The translations under genes and the position numbers were made by a program. 64,000 nucleotides of DNA. It comes from Myxococcota bacterium (GTDB lineage Bacteria; Myxococcota_A; UBA9042; DTJE01). Position 1 is the first letter of the stretch. Every line of letters begins with the position of its first letter. This document shows positions 1 to 9,106 of the stretch, piece after piece. The notes under the pieces were generated by a model. The model saw nothing but the letters and a program-made list of their open reading frames with translations. It was not told where the DNA came from and made no database searches. The DNA lies in the NCBI GenBank assembly GCA_017994695.1, contig JAGOKF010000012.1, forward strand, positions 1-64,000. The letters are read 5' to 3'.

Positions 1-975
1 CACCGCGCTGAGGTGCCGGGCATCGATCCGGAGGGCCACCTTCCCCACCAGCACCCGGGCCTGGCCGCGGGCGTCCACCTCGGCCACGATGGCGTCCCGC
101 CCCGCGAGGATGCCCGCCTCGATGCGCACCCGGTCCCCCACCCCGAAATCGACCGAACCCCCGCCGACCGAGACCCTCGGGATGTCCCGACCCGCCGTTC
201 CCGGAGACGAGGCCGCCGAGGGGACCTGGGAATCGGGAAGCAGCCAGTTGGAGGACGGCCTCCAGGCCCAGAAGTCCCAGATCGGAAGCAGCCTGGTCAG
301 GGTCTCCAACGCCTGGGATCGCAGGTTCGGAGCCATCACCTCCGGACTTCCCGGGGCGAAGACGCGCCCGACCAGGATCCGGAAGGACTCGTTCAACACC
401 GATTGCTCCAGGCGGGCCAGGTGGGACTCCTCGAAGCCCGGCCCATCGACCCAGGTGTCCGGACCGATCCGGAACCGGTAGTCCGGGGGCAGAGTCCGGA
501 TCCGGTGGACCAGATCCAGCGCTTCGGAGGGCTGGCGGCAGCGGTTCAACAGGTTCATCACGTCCAGCCAGGCCCGCGAATGGGCCATCAGGCCCACCTC
601 GACGCCCTCCTGGGAGAGTCGGACTCCGAGGTGGAGGTGCTGCTGGTGCACCGCAAGACCGGCCACCTGCTCCGGCAGCGAGAAGCGGGAGTCGATCAGG
701 GGCCCCACGGCCTTTCGCTGGTCCTCCGTCCGGGTGAAGAAGAGGACCATCTCGTCGACCCGGTGCTGGTTGAACAGGCAGGGGACGTGGGGACTGATCT
801 CCCAGGAGAAGGATCGCTCCCTGGTCAGCGGAACCGCAGCAGCCTCGCCCAGGTCCCGGAGCGCCTCCCGGAGCGCCATGCGATCCCGGTTGAACTGGTT
901 CGACGACTGTTTCCTTTGTTCGAAGACCGACAGGGCCTCGGCATCGAACCCGGCGAAGGGACCCCCGAAGACCAA
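1..975 (-). CDS. KOW-domain conserved protein (3' end beyond the window)
   Basis: The reading frame enters at the left edge and 325 codons are visible. The N-terminal two thirds (about residues 1-265) match no enzyme family I can name. They include an F-x-GF start and a QSSNQFN segment that I recall from unnamed myxobacterial proteins. Residues about 278-324 contain VGDRVRI, a glycine-rich turn and an alternating hydrophobic strand, which is the KOW fold seen in NusG and some ribosomal proteins and usually binds RNA or protein. The start is a TTG at 975, chosen because GGAGGG lies six bases upstream and a TTGGCA/TACACT promoter sits just before it; an in-frame ATG at 879 is the alternative. 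It diverges from the sirtuin gene. A role in RNA or ribosome biology is inference from the KOW domain only. Confidence 0.72.
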   Translation of the reverse strand, partial: MVFGGPFAGFDAEALSVFEQRKQSSNQFNRDRMALREALRDLGEAAAVPLTRERSFSWEISPHVPCLFNQHRVDEMVLFFTRTEDQRKAVGPLIDSRFSLPEQVAGLAVHQQHLHLGVRLSQEGVEVGLMAHSRAWLDVMNLLNRCRQPSEALDLVHRIRTLPPDYRFRIGPDTWVDGPGFEESHLARLEQSVLNESFRILVGRVFAPGSPEVMAPNLRSQALETLTRLLPIWDFWAWRPSSNWLLPDSQVPSAASSPGTAGRDIPRVSVGGGSVDFGVGDRVRIEAGILAGRDAIVAEVDARGQARVLVGKVALRIDARHLSAV

Positions 976-1016
976 TTCCAGCCCTCCTGTCGCAGCGCCG
1001 CCATCGCGGCCGCCGA

Positions 1017-1045
1017 AGTGTATCCGAAGGGTTTGCGGTTGCCAA
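1017..1045 (-). promoter_or_regulatory. Sigma-70-type promoter for the KOW-domain gene
   Basis: On the minus strand a -35 TTGGCA (1045-1040) and a -10 TACACT (1022-1017) are separated by exactly 17 bases. The predicted transcript start near 1010 leaves a leader of about 35 bases containing the GGAGGG before the TTG start at 975. Confidence 0.6.
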
Positions 1046-1161
1046 GCCGCCCGGCTCGCCCCGGCGCATTCCGCGGCCGCGACCGTCCGCCGGGGGACGG
1101 CTTGACGAGGGCGGTTTTCCTGGGAGACTTGAAATCCAGGTGCGGCGCGGAGGAACCGAAG

Positions 1162-1902
1162 ATGGCGAGGGAGGCGTTGGCGCTGCGGCCCGACATGTCC
1201 GTCGCGGTTCTGACCGGAGCCGGCATCTCGGCCGAGTCCGGGATCGCCACCTTCCGGGATTCGGGGGGCCTCTGGGAACGGTACGACGTCTCCCAGGTGG
1301 CGACCCCAGAAGGTTTCCGCCGGGACCCCGACCTGGTCTGGCGCTTCTACAGCGAACGGCGGCGGCAGGCCCTGGCCGCAATCCCGAACGCGGCCCACCG
1401 GGCACTGGCAGAGATGGAACGGTTCCTGGAGTCCCGGGGCCGTTTCACGCTGGTCACCCAGAACGTGGACGGACTCCACCAGCGGGGTGGGGCCCGGAAC
1501 GTCCTGGAGGTCCACGGATCCCTCTTCCGCACCCGCTGCAGCAACCCGGGCTGTCCCCAGGCCGCGACGGAATGGCCGGATCGGGAACTCCACCTGGACG
1601 GCGCTCCCAGGTGCGCCGAGTGCGGGCAGGTCCTCCGTCCGGCGGTGGTCTGGTTCGGCGAGGCCCTGGACCCCCGGATCCTCTTCCAGGCCGAACAGGC
1701 CGTGAAGCACTGCGATCTGTTCCTGGTCGTCGGGACGTCGGGGGTCGTCTGGCCCGTCGCCGGCCTGGTCCACGTCGCCCGGGATCAGGGCGTCCGATCG
1801 GTGCTGGTGAACCTGGAACCCCCGGAGAACCACCGGTATTTCGACGAAATGCACCTGGGGAAGGCCGCCGAGATCCTCCCCTCCCTCCTCCGCCTGGAAT
1901 AG
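1162..1902 (+). CDS. NAD-dependent protein deacylase, Sir2/CobB family
   Basis: Sirtuins remove acyl groups from lysines using NAD. Visible motifs in this 246-residue protein are the NAD-binding GAGISAESGI (19-28), TQNVDGLHQRGG (99-110), catalytic His118, and four zinc cysteines (126, 131, 151, 154). Tyr63 and Arg66 in FYSERR match the Tyr/Arg pair of class III sirtuins such as SIRT5 and E. coli CobB, which bind the carboxylate of succinyl-lysine, so desuccinylase activity is likely. The ATG at 1162 is preceded by GGAGG at eight bases. The frame is open far upstream, but that part is the antisense shadow of the neighbouring gene. The gene converges on hutH with an 11-base gap. Confidence 0.93.
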   Translation: MAREALALRPDMSVAVLTGAGISAESGIATFRDSGGLWERYDVSQVATPEGFRRDPDLVWRFYSERRRQALAAIPNAAHRALAEMERFLESRGRFTLVTQNVDGLHQRGGARNVLEVHGSLFRTRCSNPGCPQAATEWPDRELHLDGAPRCAECGQVLRPAVVWFGEALDPRILFQAEQAVKHCDLFLVVGTSGVVWPVAGLVHVARDQGVRSVLVNLEPPENHRYFDEMHLGKAAEILPSLLRLE

Positions 1903-1913
1903 GAGGCCGGGGA

Positions 1914-3440
1914 TCAATCCTTCCCGGCCAGGGCCTCCCGGACCCCCTCCAGGAGTCCTCCGCCCGGGCGAAGCATCCGCTGGAGCCGGTCGGCATCGGG
2001 CCCCACGGGGCGATCCCCATCCAGGGGAGGAATCGCCTGCCGGATCAGGTGGTGGGCGACCCGGACTCCCCTTCCGGGCCGCCTCGGCCCCCGCTGGTCG
2101 ATCCCGGCCGCGGCGCACAGCGCCTCGAGGGCGAGCACCCAGCGGACGTTCTCCACCACCTGCCGGGCCTTCAGGGCCGAGGTCATGCCCATGCTGACGT
2201 GGTCCTCCCGGTTGGCCGAGGAGGGGATGCTGTCCACCGACGCCGGGTGGGCCAGGACCTTGTTTTCGCTGACCAGCGAGGCGGCCGAGACCTGGGCCAT
2301 CATGTACCCGCTGCAGAGGCCCGAGTGGGTGGCCAGGAATGGGGTCAGTCCCTCGGAAAGCGCCGGGTTCAACAGGTGCTCGACCCGCCGTTCCGAAATG
2401 GAACCGAGTTCGGACGCGGCGATCGCCAGGAAATCCAGCGCCAGGGCCACCGGCTCACCGTGGAAGTTGCCGCCCGAACGGATCGACCCGTCCGGGAAGA
2501 CCAGGGGATTGTCCGTCGCCGAGTTCATCTCGATCTCGACGGTCCGCCGGACGAAGCCCAGGGCGTCCCGGACCGCCCCGTGGACCTGGGGCATGCACCG
2601 CAGGGAATAGGGATCCTGGACCCGGTGGGAACTGGACCGGTGGGACTCCCGGATTTCGCTGTCCTGGAGCATGGCCTGGAGCCGGCGCCCCGATTCGATC
2701 TGCCCGGGATGGGGCCGAGCCTGAAGGATCCTCGGATCGAAGGCGTCGGGAGTGCCCAGGGCCGCCTCCAACGTCATCGCCCCGATGAGGTCGGCCACTT
2801 CCACCAGATGCAGGGCCTCCCGCAACGCGACCGCGCCCACCGCCGTCAGGACCTGGGTCCCGTTGACCAGGGCAAGGCCCTCCTTCGGCTCCAGGCGCAG
2901 CGGGACGAGTCCGGCCCGGGACAGGGCCTCGGCCCCTCCCATCTCCTCGCCGCCGACTCGCGCCCTCCCCTCCCCGACCATCACCAGGGCCATGTGTGCC
3001 AGGGGAGCCAGGTCGCCCGAGGCGCCGACGGACCCCCGGGAGGGAACCACCGGGTGGACGCCCCGGTTCAGCATCTCGATGAGCAGGAGGACGACCTCCG
3101 GGCGCACCCCGGCCAGTCCCGTCGCCAGCACCTGGGCCCGCAGCAGCATCGCCGCCCGGACCTCCTCCTCCCCCAGGGGCTCCCGGACGCCCGCCGCGTG
3201 GCTTCGGACCAGATTCCATTGTAATTGCGCCAGGTCCCCGGAGGGGATGGGGACCTCTGCCAGGGCACCGAACCCGGTGTTGATCCCGTAATGGGGAAGA
3301 CCGTCCCCGAGGCGCCCCTCGACCACGGCCCTCCCCGCCCGGACCCGGGCCTCGGCCTCGGGGTGCAGCGTCACCTGCTCCCGCCGATGCACGACCGCGT
3401 CCAGTTCCTCCAACCCGATGGCCTGCCCGATCCGGATCAT
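1914..3440 (-). CDS. hutH: Histidine ammonia-lyase
   Basis: Converts histidine to urocanate and ammonia, the first step of histidine breakdown. At 508 residues it has the usual family length. It contains the [14 protein letters not shown] signature (137-149), where Ala140-Ser141-Gly142 form the self-made MIO electrophile, and the YGINTGFG motif (51-58) with the active-site tyrosine. The ATG at 3440 follows GGAGGAGGG directly; the longer open frame (to 3518) has no support. A -10-like TACAAT lies at 3475-3470. The next pathway enzyme, urocanate hydratase, is about 58 kb away at 61927, so the hut genes are scattered. Aromatic lyases of this family can also act on Phe or Tyr, but the presence of hutU favours histidine. 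Confidence 0.93.
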   Translation of the reverse strand: MIRIGQAIGLEELDAVVHRREQVTLHPEAEARVRAGRAVVEGRLGDGLPHYGINTGFGALAEVPIPSGDLAQLQWNLVRSHAAGVREPLGEEEVRAAMLLRAQVLATGLAGVRPEVVLLLIEMLNRGVHPVVPSRGSVGASGDLAPLAHMALVMVGEGRARVGGEEMGGAEALSRAGLVPLRLEPKEGLALVNGTQVLTAVGAVALREALHLVEVADLIGAMTLEAALGTPDAFDPRILQARPHPGQIESGRRLQAMLQDSEIRESHRSSSHRVQDPYSLRCMPQVHGAVRDALGFVRRTVEIEMNSATDNPLVFPDGSIRSGGNFHGEPVALALDFLAIAASELGSISERRVEHLLNPALSEGLTPFLATHSGLCSGYMMAQVSAASLVSENKVLAHPASVDSIPSSANREDHVSMGMTSALKARQVVENVRWVLALEALCAAAGIDQRGPRRPGRGVRVAHHLIRQAIPPLDGDRPVGPDADRLQRMLRPGGGLLEGVREALAGKD

Positions 3441-3469
3441 CCCTCCTCCCGCATTCCGATCCCGGGCGC

Positions 3470-3475
3470 ATTGTA
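3470..3475 (-). promoter_or_regulatory. Possible -10 element for hutH
   Basis: TACAAT on the minus strand, 30 bases upstream of the hutH ATG, in the only gap between hutH and the divergent Nfu gene. I find no good -35 at 16-18 bases, so this is tentative. Confidence 0.35.
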
Positions 3476-3562
3476 TTCCCATCTGCCTTTCCGGGACCTC
3501 GGGTTGACCGGAGGACACGGTCTGATACCCTTGCCGGGGTTTTCTACGGGGCGATTCCCATC

Positions 3563-3835
3563 ATGGAAACGAACGGCAACGACACCCTCCAGGCGACTCC
3601 CGAGGAACACCGGGCCGCGATCCAGTCCATCCTGGACCAGATCCGCCCCGCCCTGGTGAACGACGGGGGCGACTGCGAACTGGTGGACGTGTCCGAGGAC
3701 GGCAAGACCGTGTACCTGAGGCTCCAGGGAGCCTGCGCCCACTGCCCCTCCTCGATCTACACCCTGAAGTACGGCATCGAGCAGGTGCTCCGGGAACTGG
3801 TCCCCGGCGTCGAGACCGTCGAGCCGGTGCCCTGA
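3563..3835 (+). CDS. Nfu-type Fe-S cluster scaffold protein
   Basis: A 90-residue protein made almost entirely of the NifU C-terminal (Nfu) domain. This domain holds a [4Fe-4S] cluster across a dimer and passes it to target enzymes. The cluster ligands are Cys58 and Cys61 in the CAHCPSS motif, and the preceding LVNDGGDCEL segment (31-40) is the family hallmark. It lacks the N-terminal degenerate A-type domain of E. coli NfuA. The ATG at 3563 is the only sensible start but has no strong ribosome-binding site (GGGG lies about 13 bases upstream). It is divergent from hutH and convergent with the lipoprotein gene at 3879. A ferredoxin gene nearby (4425) is a plausible but unproven client. Confidence 0.9.
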   Translation: METNGNDTLQATPEEHRAAIQSILDQIRPALVNDGGDCELVDVSEDGKTVYLRLQGACAHCPSSIYTLKYGIEQVLRELVPGVETVEPVP

Positions 3836-3878
3836 GTCCACCGGGTTCCGAAGCACGGACCGGCGGGGAAGCGCGGAG

Positions 3879-4337
3879 TCAGAAACAGGCGTTGAAGACG
3901 CGCCAGGCGTTGCCTCGGGCCGGATCCCGGCGGAGGCCGCACGGCGTCGCCATGTCGCTCTGGCTGTTCTGGACGAAGACCTTCAGGTTCTGCCCCTCGG
4001 TCCGCTTCTCCATCACGACGTAGGTCAGCGCCGACGGGTCCTTCAGGAGGTATCGGGCCTTCCTGCGGATCGCAGGAAAGCGCATCGTCTCCCATTCGTT
4101 CATGGCCGCCGGGGATGCGACCTCGTCGGAGTGGAGCAGTTCGGCGAAGGCGATCCAGGACTCCTGCTCGTCGGGCATCATGGCCGCCTTCAGCACGTCC
4201 TGGACGACCTTCTCGGGCGTGCCCGCGTCGGGATTGGAGACCGTCACTCCGATGCCCAGGCGGTTCTTCAGCGCCTGGCATCCCGATTCCAGGGACACCA
4301 CCATCGCCAAGGCCAGCCACGGCGCCACCTTCCTCAT
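3879..4337 (-). CDS. Predicted lipoprotein, unknown function
   Basis: A 152-residue protein beginning with a lipoprotein signal peptide: two basic residues, a hydrophobic stretch, and LESGC with the lipidated cysteine at position 20. It is therefore predicted to be exported and membrane-anchored. The mature part is mixed alpha/beta with the segments FAELLHSDE, IRRKARYLL and a terminal WRVFNACF. Its layout (short lipoprotein ending in a W-R-hydrophobic strand) resembles the lipoprotein at 16903, and the two may belong to one family. ATG 4337 follows AGGAGG at six bases; the longer frame to 4409 has no such site. No function is recognised. It follows the ferredoxin gene on the same strand after an 87-base gap. 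Confidence 0.78.
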   Translation of the reverse strand: MRKVAPWLALAMVVSLESGCQALKNRLGIGVTVSNPDAGTPEKVVQDVLKAAMMPDEQESWIAFAELLHSDEVASPAAMNEWETMRFPAIRRKARYLLKDPSALTYVVMEKRTEGQNLKVFVQNSQSDMATPCGLRRDPARGNAWRVFNACF

Positions 4338-4424
4338 CGGGATCCTCCTGGCGGTTCGTGGGGCGAGTCTATCGGGAATCGCGGGATGGGACAAGGGCGG
4401 GCCGAGCACTGCAGGCGAGCGGAA

Positions 4425-4619
4425 TCAGGCCTTCACGATGGCGTCCACGCCGCAGGTCGGCACGCACTTCGAGGTGCCGCCGGCGCTGGCGCACTCGTCG
4501 CACTTCGCGGGGTCGATCACGTAGGCGGGATCCCCGGGGGAAATGGCGTGGTTGATGTCGCACGCCTCCTCGCAGGCACCGCAGGAAACGCAGAGATCCG
4601 GGTCGATCTTCATGGCCAT
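4425..4619 (-). CDS. 2[4Fe-4S] ferredoxin
   Basis: A 64-residue electron carrier with two [4Fe-4S] cluster motifs. Cysteines 10, 13, 16 and 20 form a standard C-x2-C-x2-C-x3-C. Cysteines 40, 43, 52 and 56 form C-x2-C-x8-C-x3-C, the lengthened second loop of Allochromatium-type ferredoxins, which usually have low-potential clusters. It would act in the cytoplasm; the partner enzyme is not in view. The ATG at 4619 has GGGAGG seven bases upstream; the in-frame ATG at 4613 is less well placed. A TTGACA/GAGCAT promoter lies at 4674-4702. The longer open frame reaching 5177 on this strand is antisense to the phosphatase gene and was discarded. Confidence 0.9.
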   Translation of the reverse strand: MAMKIDPDLCVSCGACEEACDINHAISPGDPAYVIDPAKCDECASAGGTSKCVPTCGVDAIVKA

Positions 4620-4673
4620 GGCGCAACCTCCCAAAGAGAGTCCCGGGGCGGCCCCTCGCCGTCCGACGGGCGA

Positions 4674-4702
4674 ATGCTCTGCAAAGACGGGTCTCCTGTC
4701 AA
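4674..4702 (-). promoter_or_regulatory. Promoter for the ferredoxin gene
   Basis: A perfect -35 TTGACA (4702-4697) with 17 bases to a weak -10 GAGCAT (4679-4674) on the minus strand. This gives a leader of about 45 bases before the ferredoxin ATG. Confidence 0.5.
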
Positions 4703-4744
4703 GCGATCCCTTCGACATCGTGGATTTCCGTCCCCTTTTGGATC

Positions 4745-4750
4745 GACAAT
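4745..4750 (+). promoter_or_regulatory. -10 element placed for a leaderless transcript
   Basis: GACAAT ends seven bases before the ATG at 4757, so transcription would be expected to start at the initiation codon. No Shine-Dalgarno sequence is present. The -35 (TGGATT, 18 bases upstream) is weak. Confidence 0.4.
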
Positions 4751-4756
4751 GGCCCC

Positions 4757-5233
4757 ATGATCGAGTCCTTCCCGGCGGACCTCGTGGTGCCCGGCCTCCT
4801 GGTCGGCCCCGCTCCGACCTCCCTGAACCACTTCCAGGCCATCCGGGAACGGGGGGTGGAGGCCCTGCTGTCCCTCCAGACCGAGGCCGAGGCGGCACGG
4901 CACGGCCTTCTTCCCGAGGTGGCGGCCCGGGTGGCCTCCTCCCTGGGGATGTCCCTGGACCGGGTTCCCATCCCGGACCTCGATCCGGGAGCCCTGCGGA
5001 GGCTTCTGGGTGCCGCGGTGATGCGTTTGGACGACCTCCTGGGCAGCGGGCGCCAGGTGTACCTGCACTGCGCGGCAGGGCTGAACCGTTCGCCGACGGT
5101 GGCCGCCGCCTGGATCGGCTGGCGACGGTCCCTCGACTCCCTCTCGGCCTGTACGCTGGTGCGCCGGGCCCGGCCATCGGCGCCGGACGTCGAGGCCGTC
5201 CGAGAATTCCTGTCGAAGATCCGTGCTTCCTAG
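4757..5233 (+). CDS. Dual-specificity/tyrosine phosphatase-like protein
   Basis: A 158-residue protein of the cysteine-based phosphatase fold. The P-loop HCAAGLNRS (104-112) contains the nucleophile Cys105 and phosphate-binding Arg111, and an acidic PDLD segment (73-76) sits where the general acid loop of this family lies. Such enzymes remove phosphate from proteins, or in some bacterial members from phosphoinositides or RNA; the substrate cannot be read from the sequence. There is no signal peptide. No ribosome-binding site precedes the ATG, and the -10-like GACAAT seven bases upstream suggests a leaderless message. Its stop overlaps the end of the convergent gene at 5230 by four bases. Confidence 0.85.
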   Translation: MIESFPADLVVPGLLVGPAPTSLNHFQAIRERGVEALLSLQTEAEAARHGLLPEVAARVASSLGMSLDRVPIPDLDPGALRRLLGAAVMRLDDLLGSGRQVYLHCAAGLNRSPTVAAAWIGWRRSLDSLSACTLVRRARPSAPDVEAVREFLSKIRAS

Positions 5234-5661
5234 CGCTTCAGGGTGCGTGCCGAAGGGGACTTCCTGCGGGGACCGGCGGGGGCCTTCCGGGGTGCGCCCT
5301 CGGGACCGCCGTCGGTGACAGCGTCTCTGCGACGGATCCCCACCTGGATCCGGATGTCGAAGACCAGGTCCGTCAGCAGCCGCTGCAGTTCCTTCGCGGG
5401 ATCCACGTGTTCCAGGAACCGGTTCAGTTCCCGGACCGAGGCCGCCAGGAAGTCCCGGCGCAGTTCGGACAGTTCCGCCCGGACGGCCTGGCCGACCTCC
5501 TTCGGGATCACCGCCCCGAGGATCTGCCGGAGTCCCTCTTCGGAATTCAGCAGGGACTTCACGGAGGTCCCCACGGCCTTCCGGGCCAGGTCCAGCACCC
5601 CGTCCACCGCCCGCCTTCCCGACGTCTCCTCCGCCGGCCCGCTGTCGGGTCCATCGGCCAT
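5230..5661 (-). CDS. Conserved helical protein of unknown function
   Basis: A 143-residue soluble protein with no signal peptide or membrane segment. Residues about 18-105 look like a run of amphipathic helices (VLDLARKAVG, LRQILGAVIP, ELQRLLTDLVF). The last 35 residues are basic and proline-rich, which suggests a disordered tail that might touch nucleic acid or polymer. I recall similar unnamed proteins in myxobacteria, with a weak likeness to phasin-like helical proteins, but assign no function. ATG 5661 follows AGGAGG at five bases. It is divergent from secA and overlaps the phosphatase stop by four bases. Confidence 0.7.
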   Translation of the reverse strand: MADGPDSGPAEETSGRRAVDGVLDLARKAVGTSVKSLLNSEEGLRQILGAVIPKEVGQAVRAELSELRRDFLAASVRELNRFLEHVDPAKELQRLLTDLVFDIRIQVGIRRRDAVTDGGPEGAPRKAPAGPRRKSPSARTLKR

Positions 5662-5710
5662 GGAAGCCTCCTGGAATCATACGGAGGGCATCCTAGCACG
5701 ACCCTCCGGC

Positions 5711-5739
5711 TTGTTCCTAGGGCAGAGGGTGTCCATGAT
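5711..5739 (+). promoter_or_regulatory. Probable secA promoter
   Basis: TTGTTC (5711-5716), a 17-base spacer and CATGAT (5734-5739) lie in the 131-base gap between the divergent gene at 5661 and secA. Both hexamers are imperfect, but the spacing is ideal. Confidence 0.45.
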
Positions 5740-5792
5740 AGACTCCGACGCCCTCGGAACCCGCCGGGTCCCGGGCAGAATCGGAGGACTCG

Positions 5793-8666
5793 ATGGACTG
5801 GCTCAAGAAGATCTTCGGCACCAAGAACGAGCGGGAACTCAAGCGGATGCGACCCATCGTCGCCCGGATCAACGAACTGGAGCCGCGGTTCCAGCAGATG
5901 TCCGACGAGGAGATGCGCGGTCTCAAGCAGGTCTTCCGGCAGCGCCTCCGGGACGGGGAGACGCTCGAGGACATCCTCCCGGAGGTTTTCGCCGCGGTCC
6001 GGGAGGCCTCCCGCCGAACCACCGGCATGCGGCACTACGACGTGCAGTTGATCGGAGGCATCGCGCTGCACCGGGGGATGATCGCCGAAATGAAGACCGG
6101 CGAAGGCAAGACGCTGGTCGCGACCACGGCTCTGGTGCTGAACGCCCTGGAACCCGACCCCGACGTTCCCGATCGGGGCATGGGGGCCCACCTGGTCACC
6201 GTGAACGACTACCTTGCCCGGCGGGACGCCGAGTGGATGGGGCCGATCTACCGCGCCCTGGGCCTGACCGTGGGGGTGATCGTCCACGGGATGACCGACG
6301 AGGAGCGCCAGCAGGCCTACCTGGCCGACATCACCTACGGCCAGAACAACGAGTTCGGGTTCGACTACCTCCGGGACAACATGAAGTTCAGCCTGGACTC
6401 CATGGTGCACCGGTACTTCCAGTTCGGGACGGTCAACGGCCAGGTGAAGACCTTCCACTACGCCATCGTGGATGAGGTGGACAGCATCCTCATCGACGAG
6501 GCCCGGACGCCCCTGATCATCAGCGGTCCCGCCGAGGAATCGTCGGAGATCTACTACACGGTGAACGCCATCGTGCCGTCGCTGCGGCGGGACGAGGACT
6601 ACACGGTGGACGAGAAGGCTCACTCCGTGGCCCTGACCGAGTCGGGCGTGGACAAGGTGGAGCGGCGCCTGGGGGTCCGGAACCTCTACGACGGCGACAA
6701 TGTCGAACTGGTCCACCACGTGTACCAGGCCCTGAAGGCCCATGCCCTCTTCAAGCGGGACGTCCATTACGTCGTCGAGAACAGCGAGGTGATCATCGTT
6801 GACGAGTTCACCGGGCGGAAGATGCCCGGCCGCCGCTGGTCCGACGGGCTGCACCAGGCCGTCGAGGCCAAGGAGGGCCTCCGGATCAAGGAGGAGAACC
6901 AGACCCTGGCGACGATCACCTTCCAGAACTACTTCCGGATGTACCGGAAACTCGCGGGCATGACCGGAACGGCGGACACCGAGGCCGAGGAGTTCGCTCG
7001 GATCTACAACCTGGACGTGCTGGTCGTGCCGACCAACCGGGCGATGATCCGCCGGGACCACGAGGACCTGGTGTACAAGAACGAACGGGCCAAGTTTCTG
7101 GCCGTGCTCCAGCAGATCAAGGAATGCCACGCCAAGGGGCAGCCCGTCCTGGTCGGCACCACCTCGGTGGAGAAATCCGAACTGGTCAGCCGCCTGCTGA
7201 AGAAGGAGAACATCCCCCACCATGTCCTGAACGCGAAGAACCACGCCCGGGAGGCCGACATCATCGCCCAGGCGGGGCGCAAGTTCTCCGTGACCATCTC
7301 GACCAACATGGCCGGGCGGGGGACCGACATCCTGCTGGGTGGCAACCCGGAGGCCCTGGCCAGGACCCAGGCCGAGAGCGTCGAGAGCGAGAAGTTCCAG
7401 GAGGTCCTCCAGCAGTTCCGGCGGGTCTGCGCCGCCGAGCGGGAGGAGGTCCTCCAGGCCGGCGGGCTGATGATCATCGGCACCGAGCGCCACGAGTCCC
7501 GGCGGGTGGACAACCAGTTGCGGGGACGAGCCGGCCGACAGGGGGACCCGGGGGAGTCCATCTTCTTCCTGTCCCTGGACGACGACCTGATGCGCATCTT
7601 CGGAGGCGACCAGATCAAGAAGATCATGGAAAGCCTCAACGTCCCCGACGACGAGCCGATCGTGCACCGGTGGGTCACCAAGGCCATCGAAAGCGCCCAG
7701 AAGCGCGTGGAGGGACGCAACTTCGACATCCGCAAGAACCTGCTGGAATACGACGACGTGATGAACCAGCAGCGGCAGACCATCTACAGCCTCCGGCGCC
7801 GGGTGCTGGACCCGAAGGAGGACATCGGCGCGCTGGTCCGGACCACGATCGAGCAGTACGCGTACCGCCTGCTGGACCAGTACTGCCCCGAGGGGGTCAA
7901 CCCCGAGCAATGGGACTTCGTAGGGCTCGCGTCGGAACTGGCCTCGAACCTGCGCATCAAGGTGCCGCCGGAAGCCCTGTCCGAATCCCCCGAAACCCTG
8001 ACCTCCCGCCTGGTCCAGATGCTGCTGGACGCCTTCCAGCAGAAGGAGCAGGCGACGGTGGAACGGGCCGTGGACTCGAACCTCCCGCCTCCGGCGGCCG
8101 GGACGCTGGATTTCGATGCGGAGGCCTGGGAGCGGGACCGGGCCGCCCTGCGGGAGCGGATGCGGGAGGCCTGGTGGCAGTACGAACGGGAACGCTACCT
8201 GCGGGCCATCGACCAGCTCTGGAAGAACCACCTCTACGCGATGGACCACCTGAAGGAGGGGATCTACCTGGAGGCGTACGCCCAGAAGGATCCCAAGGTC
8301 CTGTACAAGAAGGAGGGGTACGAACTGTTCAAGCAGTTGCTGGACCTGATCAACACCCAGGTGGTGGAGACCCTCTTCCGGGTCGAGATCCAGGGCGAGC
8401 GGGACGTGGAGCGCCTTCGGCGTCTGCGGAGCCGGGTCTCGATGACCTACGGCCGCGGGGTGATGCCGGACCTTGCCGCGTCGGGAAGTCCCGGTGAGGC
8501 CCGGGAGGTGGCGTCCCAGGCCGCCGCCGCCTCGGGCGGACGGGCCGGGCCCGTGATCCGGGCCTTCCCGAAGGTCGGCCGGAACGACCCCTGCCCCTGC
8601 GGATCCGGGAAGAAGTACAAGAAATGCCACGGTTCCCACCTGGGCGAGGGGGACCAGCCGGGATGA
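5793..8666 (+). CDS. secA: Preprotein translocase ATPase SecA
   Basis: SecA is the ATP-driven motor that pushes unfolded preproteins through SecYEG, so it would serve the many exported proteins in this window. The protein has 957 residues, at the long end of the family. Walker A GEGKT is at 103-107, followed by the [12 protein letters not shown] helicase motif near 230 and the MAGRGTDI motif of the second nucleotide-binding fold. The C-terminus carries the SEC-C zinc site [12 protein letters not shown], which binds SecB and phospholipid. The ATG at 5793 has CGGAGG six bases upstream. The stop overlaps the ATG of the YfiM-like gene (ATGA), implying translational coupling. Confidence 0.98.
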   Translation: MDWLKKIFGTKNERELKRMRPIVARINELEPRFQQMSDEEMRGLKQVFRQRLRDGETLEDILPEVFAAVREASRRTTGMRHYDVQLIGGIALHRGMIAEMKTGEGKTLVATTALVLNALEPDPDVPDRGMGAHLVTVNDYLARRDAEWMGPIYRALGLTVGVIVHGMTDEERQQAYLADITYGQNNEFGFDYLRDNMKFSLDSMVHRYFQFGTVNGQVKTFHYAIVDEVDSILIDEARTPLIISGPAEESSEIYYTVNAIVPSLRRDEDYTVDEKAHSVALTESGVDKVERRLGVRNLYDGDNVELVHHVYQALKAHALFKRDVHYVVENSEVIIVDEFTGRKMPGRRWSDGLHQAVEAKEGLRIKEENQTLATITFQNYFRMYRKLAGMTGTADTEAEEFARIYNLDVLVVPTNRAMIRRDHEDLVYKNERAKFLAVLQQIKECHAKGQPVLVGTTSVEKSELVSRLLKKENIPHHVLNAKNHAREADIIAQAGRKFSVTISTNMAGRGTDILLGGNPEALARTQAESVESEKFQEVLQQFRRVCAAEREEVLQAGGLMIIGTERHESRRVDNQLRGRAGRQGDPGESIFFLSLDDDLMRIFGGDQIKKIMESLNVPDDEPIVHRWVTKAIESAQKRVEGRNFDIRKNLLEYDDVMNQQRQTIYSLRRRVLDPKEDIGALVRTTIEQYAYRLLDQYCPEGVNPEQWDFVGLASELASNLRIKVPPEALSESPETLTSRLVQMLLDAFQQKEQATVERAVDSNLPPPAAGTLDFDAEAWERDRAALRERMREAWWQYERERYLRAIDQLWKNHLYAMDHLKEGIYLEAYAQKDPKVLYKKEGYELFKQLLDLINTQVVETLFRVEIQGERDVERLRRLRSRVSMTYGRGVMPDLAASGSPGEAREVASQAAAASGGRAGPVIRAFPKVGRNDPCPCGSGKKYKKCHGSHLGEGDQPG

Positions 8667-9055
8667 GGGCTTCCAGGACACCGGTCGCGGCCGCGCTGCT
8701 GGCGGGGTGTCTGCTGGTGGCGCAGTTTCCCGTGCGGTCCCTGGAGGCGGCTCCCGCGGATGCCTGGAGCGGCCGGGACAAGGCCTTGCACTTCACCGGA
8801 ACCTTCGTGCTGTCGGCCTCCGGGTACGCCCTGGGAACCGGGCTGATCCGTTCCAGGGACGCCGGCGCCATTCTGGGGTCCTCGGTCGGCCTGGGAGCCG
8901 GTGCCCTGAAGGAGATCGTGGACCTGGCCGGCGCGGGACATCCCTCGGCCCGGGATTTCGCCTGGAGCGCTGCCGGGACCGCGTTCGGCCTGCTGTTCGG
9001 CTTCCTGATCGACCTGGCCGTGAACGGGTGGGCCCGGCCGTCTCCCCGGCGTTGA
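8663..9055 (+). CDS. YfiM/DUF2279-like membrane protein
   Basis: A 130-residue protein with an N-terminal hydrophobic signal or anchor (6-24) and further hydrophobic segments near 45-62, 67-82 and 102-120. The spaced pattern GRDKALHF (38-44), LKEIVD (82-87) and ARD (96-98) matches the D-x3-H, K-E-x2-D and D signature of the YfiM/DUF2279 family, small proteins related to VanZ-like membrane proteins and of unknown biochemical role. Its ATG overlaps the secA stop, so it is probably translated with secA. An alternative start at 8624 inside secA lacks support. A link to export or envelope assembly is suggested only by position. Confidence 0.75.
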   Translation: MRASRTPVAAALLAGCLLVAQFPVRSLEAAPADAWSGRDKALHFTGTFVLSASGYALGTGLIRSRDAGAILGSSVGLGAGALKEIVDLAGAGHPSARDFAWSAAGTAFGLLFGFLIDLAVNGWARPSPRR

Positions 9056-9079
9056 TCTTCCGGGCATCGCCGGTACAAT
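9052..9079 (+). promoter_or_regulatory. purC promoter
   Basis: TTGATC (9052-9057) and TACAAT (9074-9079) separated by 16 bases. The expected start near 9086 gives a short leader that includes GGAG before the ATG at 9107. Confidence 0.6.
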
Positions 9080-9106
9080 GAGCCACCCTTTTCCGCCGGA
9101 GCCCCC

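Noticed and set aside
13-1161. N-terminal extension of the sirtuin frame by 383 codons
   Set aside because: The extension is antisense to the KOW-domain gene, reads as low-complexity Pro/Arg/Gly, and a good ribosome-binding site marks ATG 1162.
3504-3529. TTGACC and GATACC before the Nfu gene as a promoter
   Set aside because: The spacer is only 14 bases, too short for a sigma-70 promoter.
5559-8681. A 1,040-codon minus-strand frame opposite secA
   Set aside because: It is a high-GC shadow: secA motifs are complete on the plus strand, and the antisense product is His/Leu/Asp-rich without a plausible fold.
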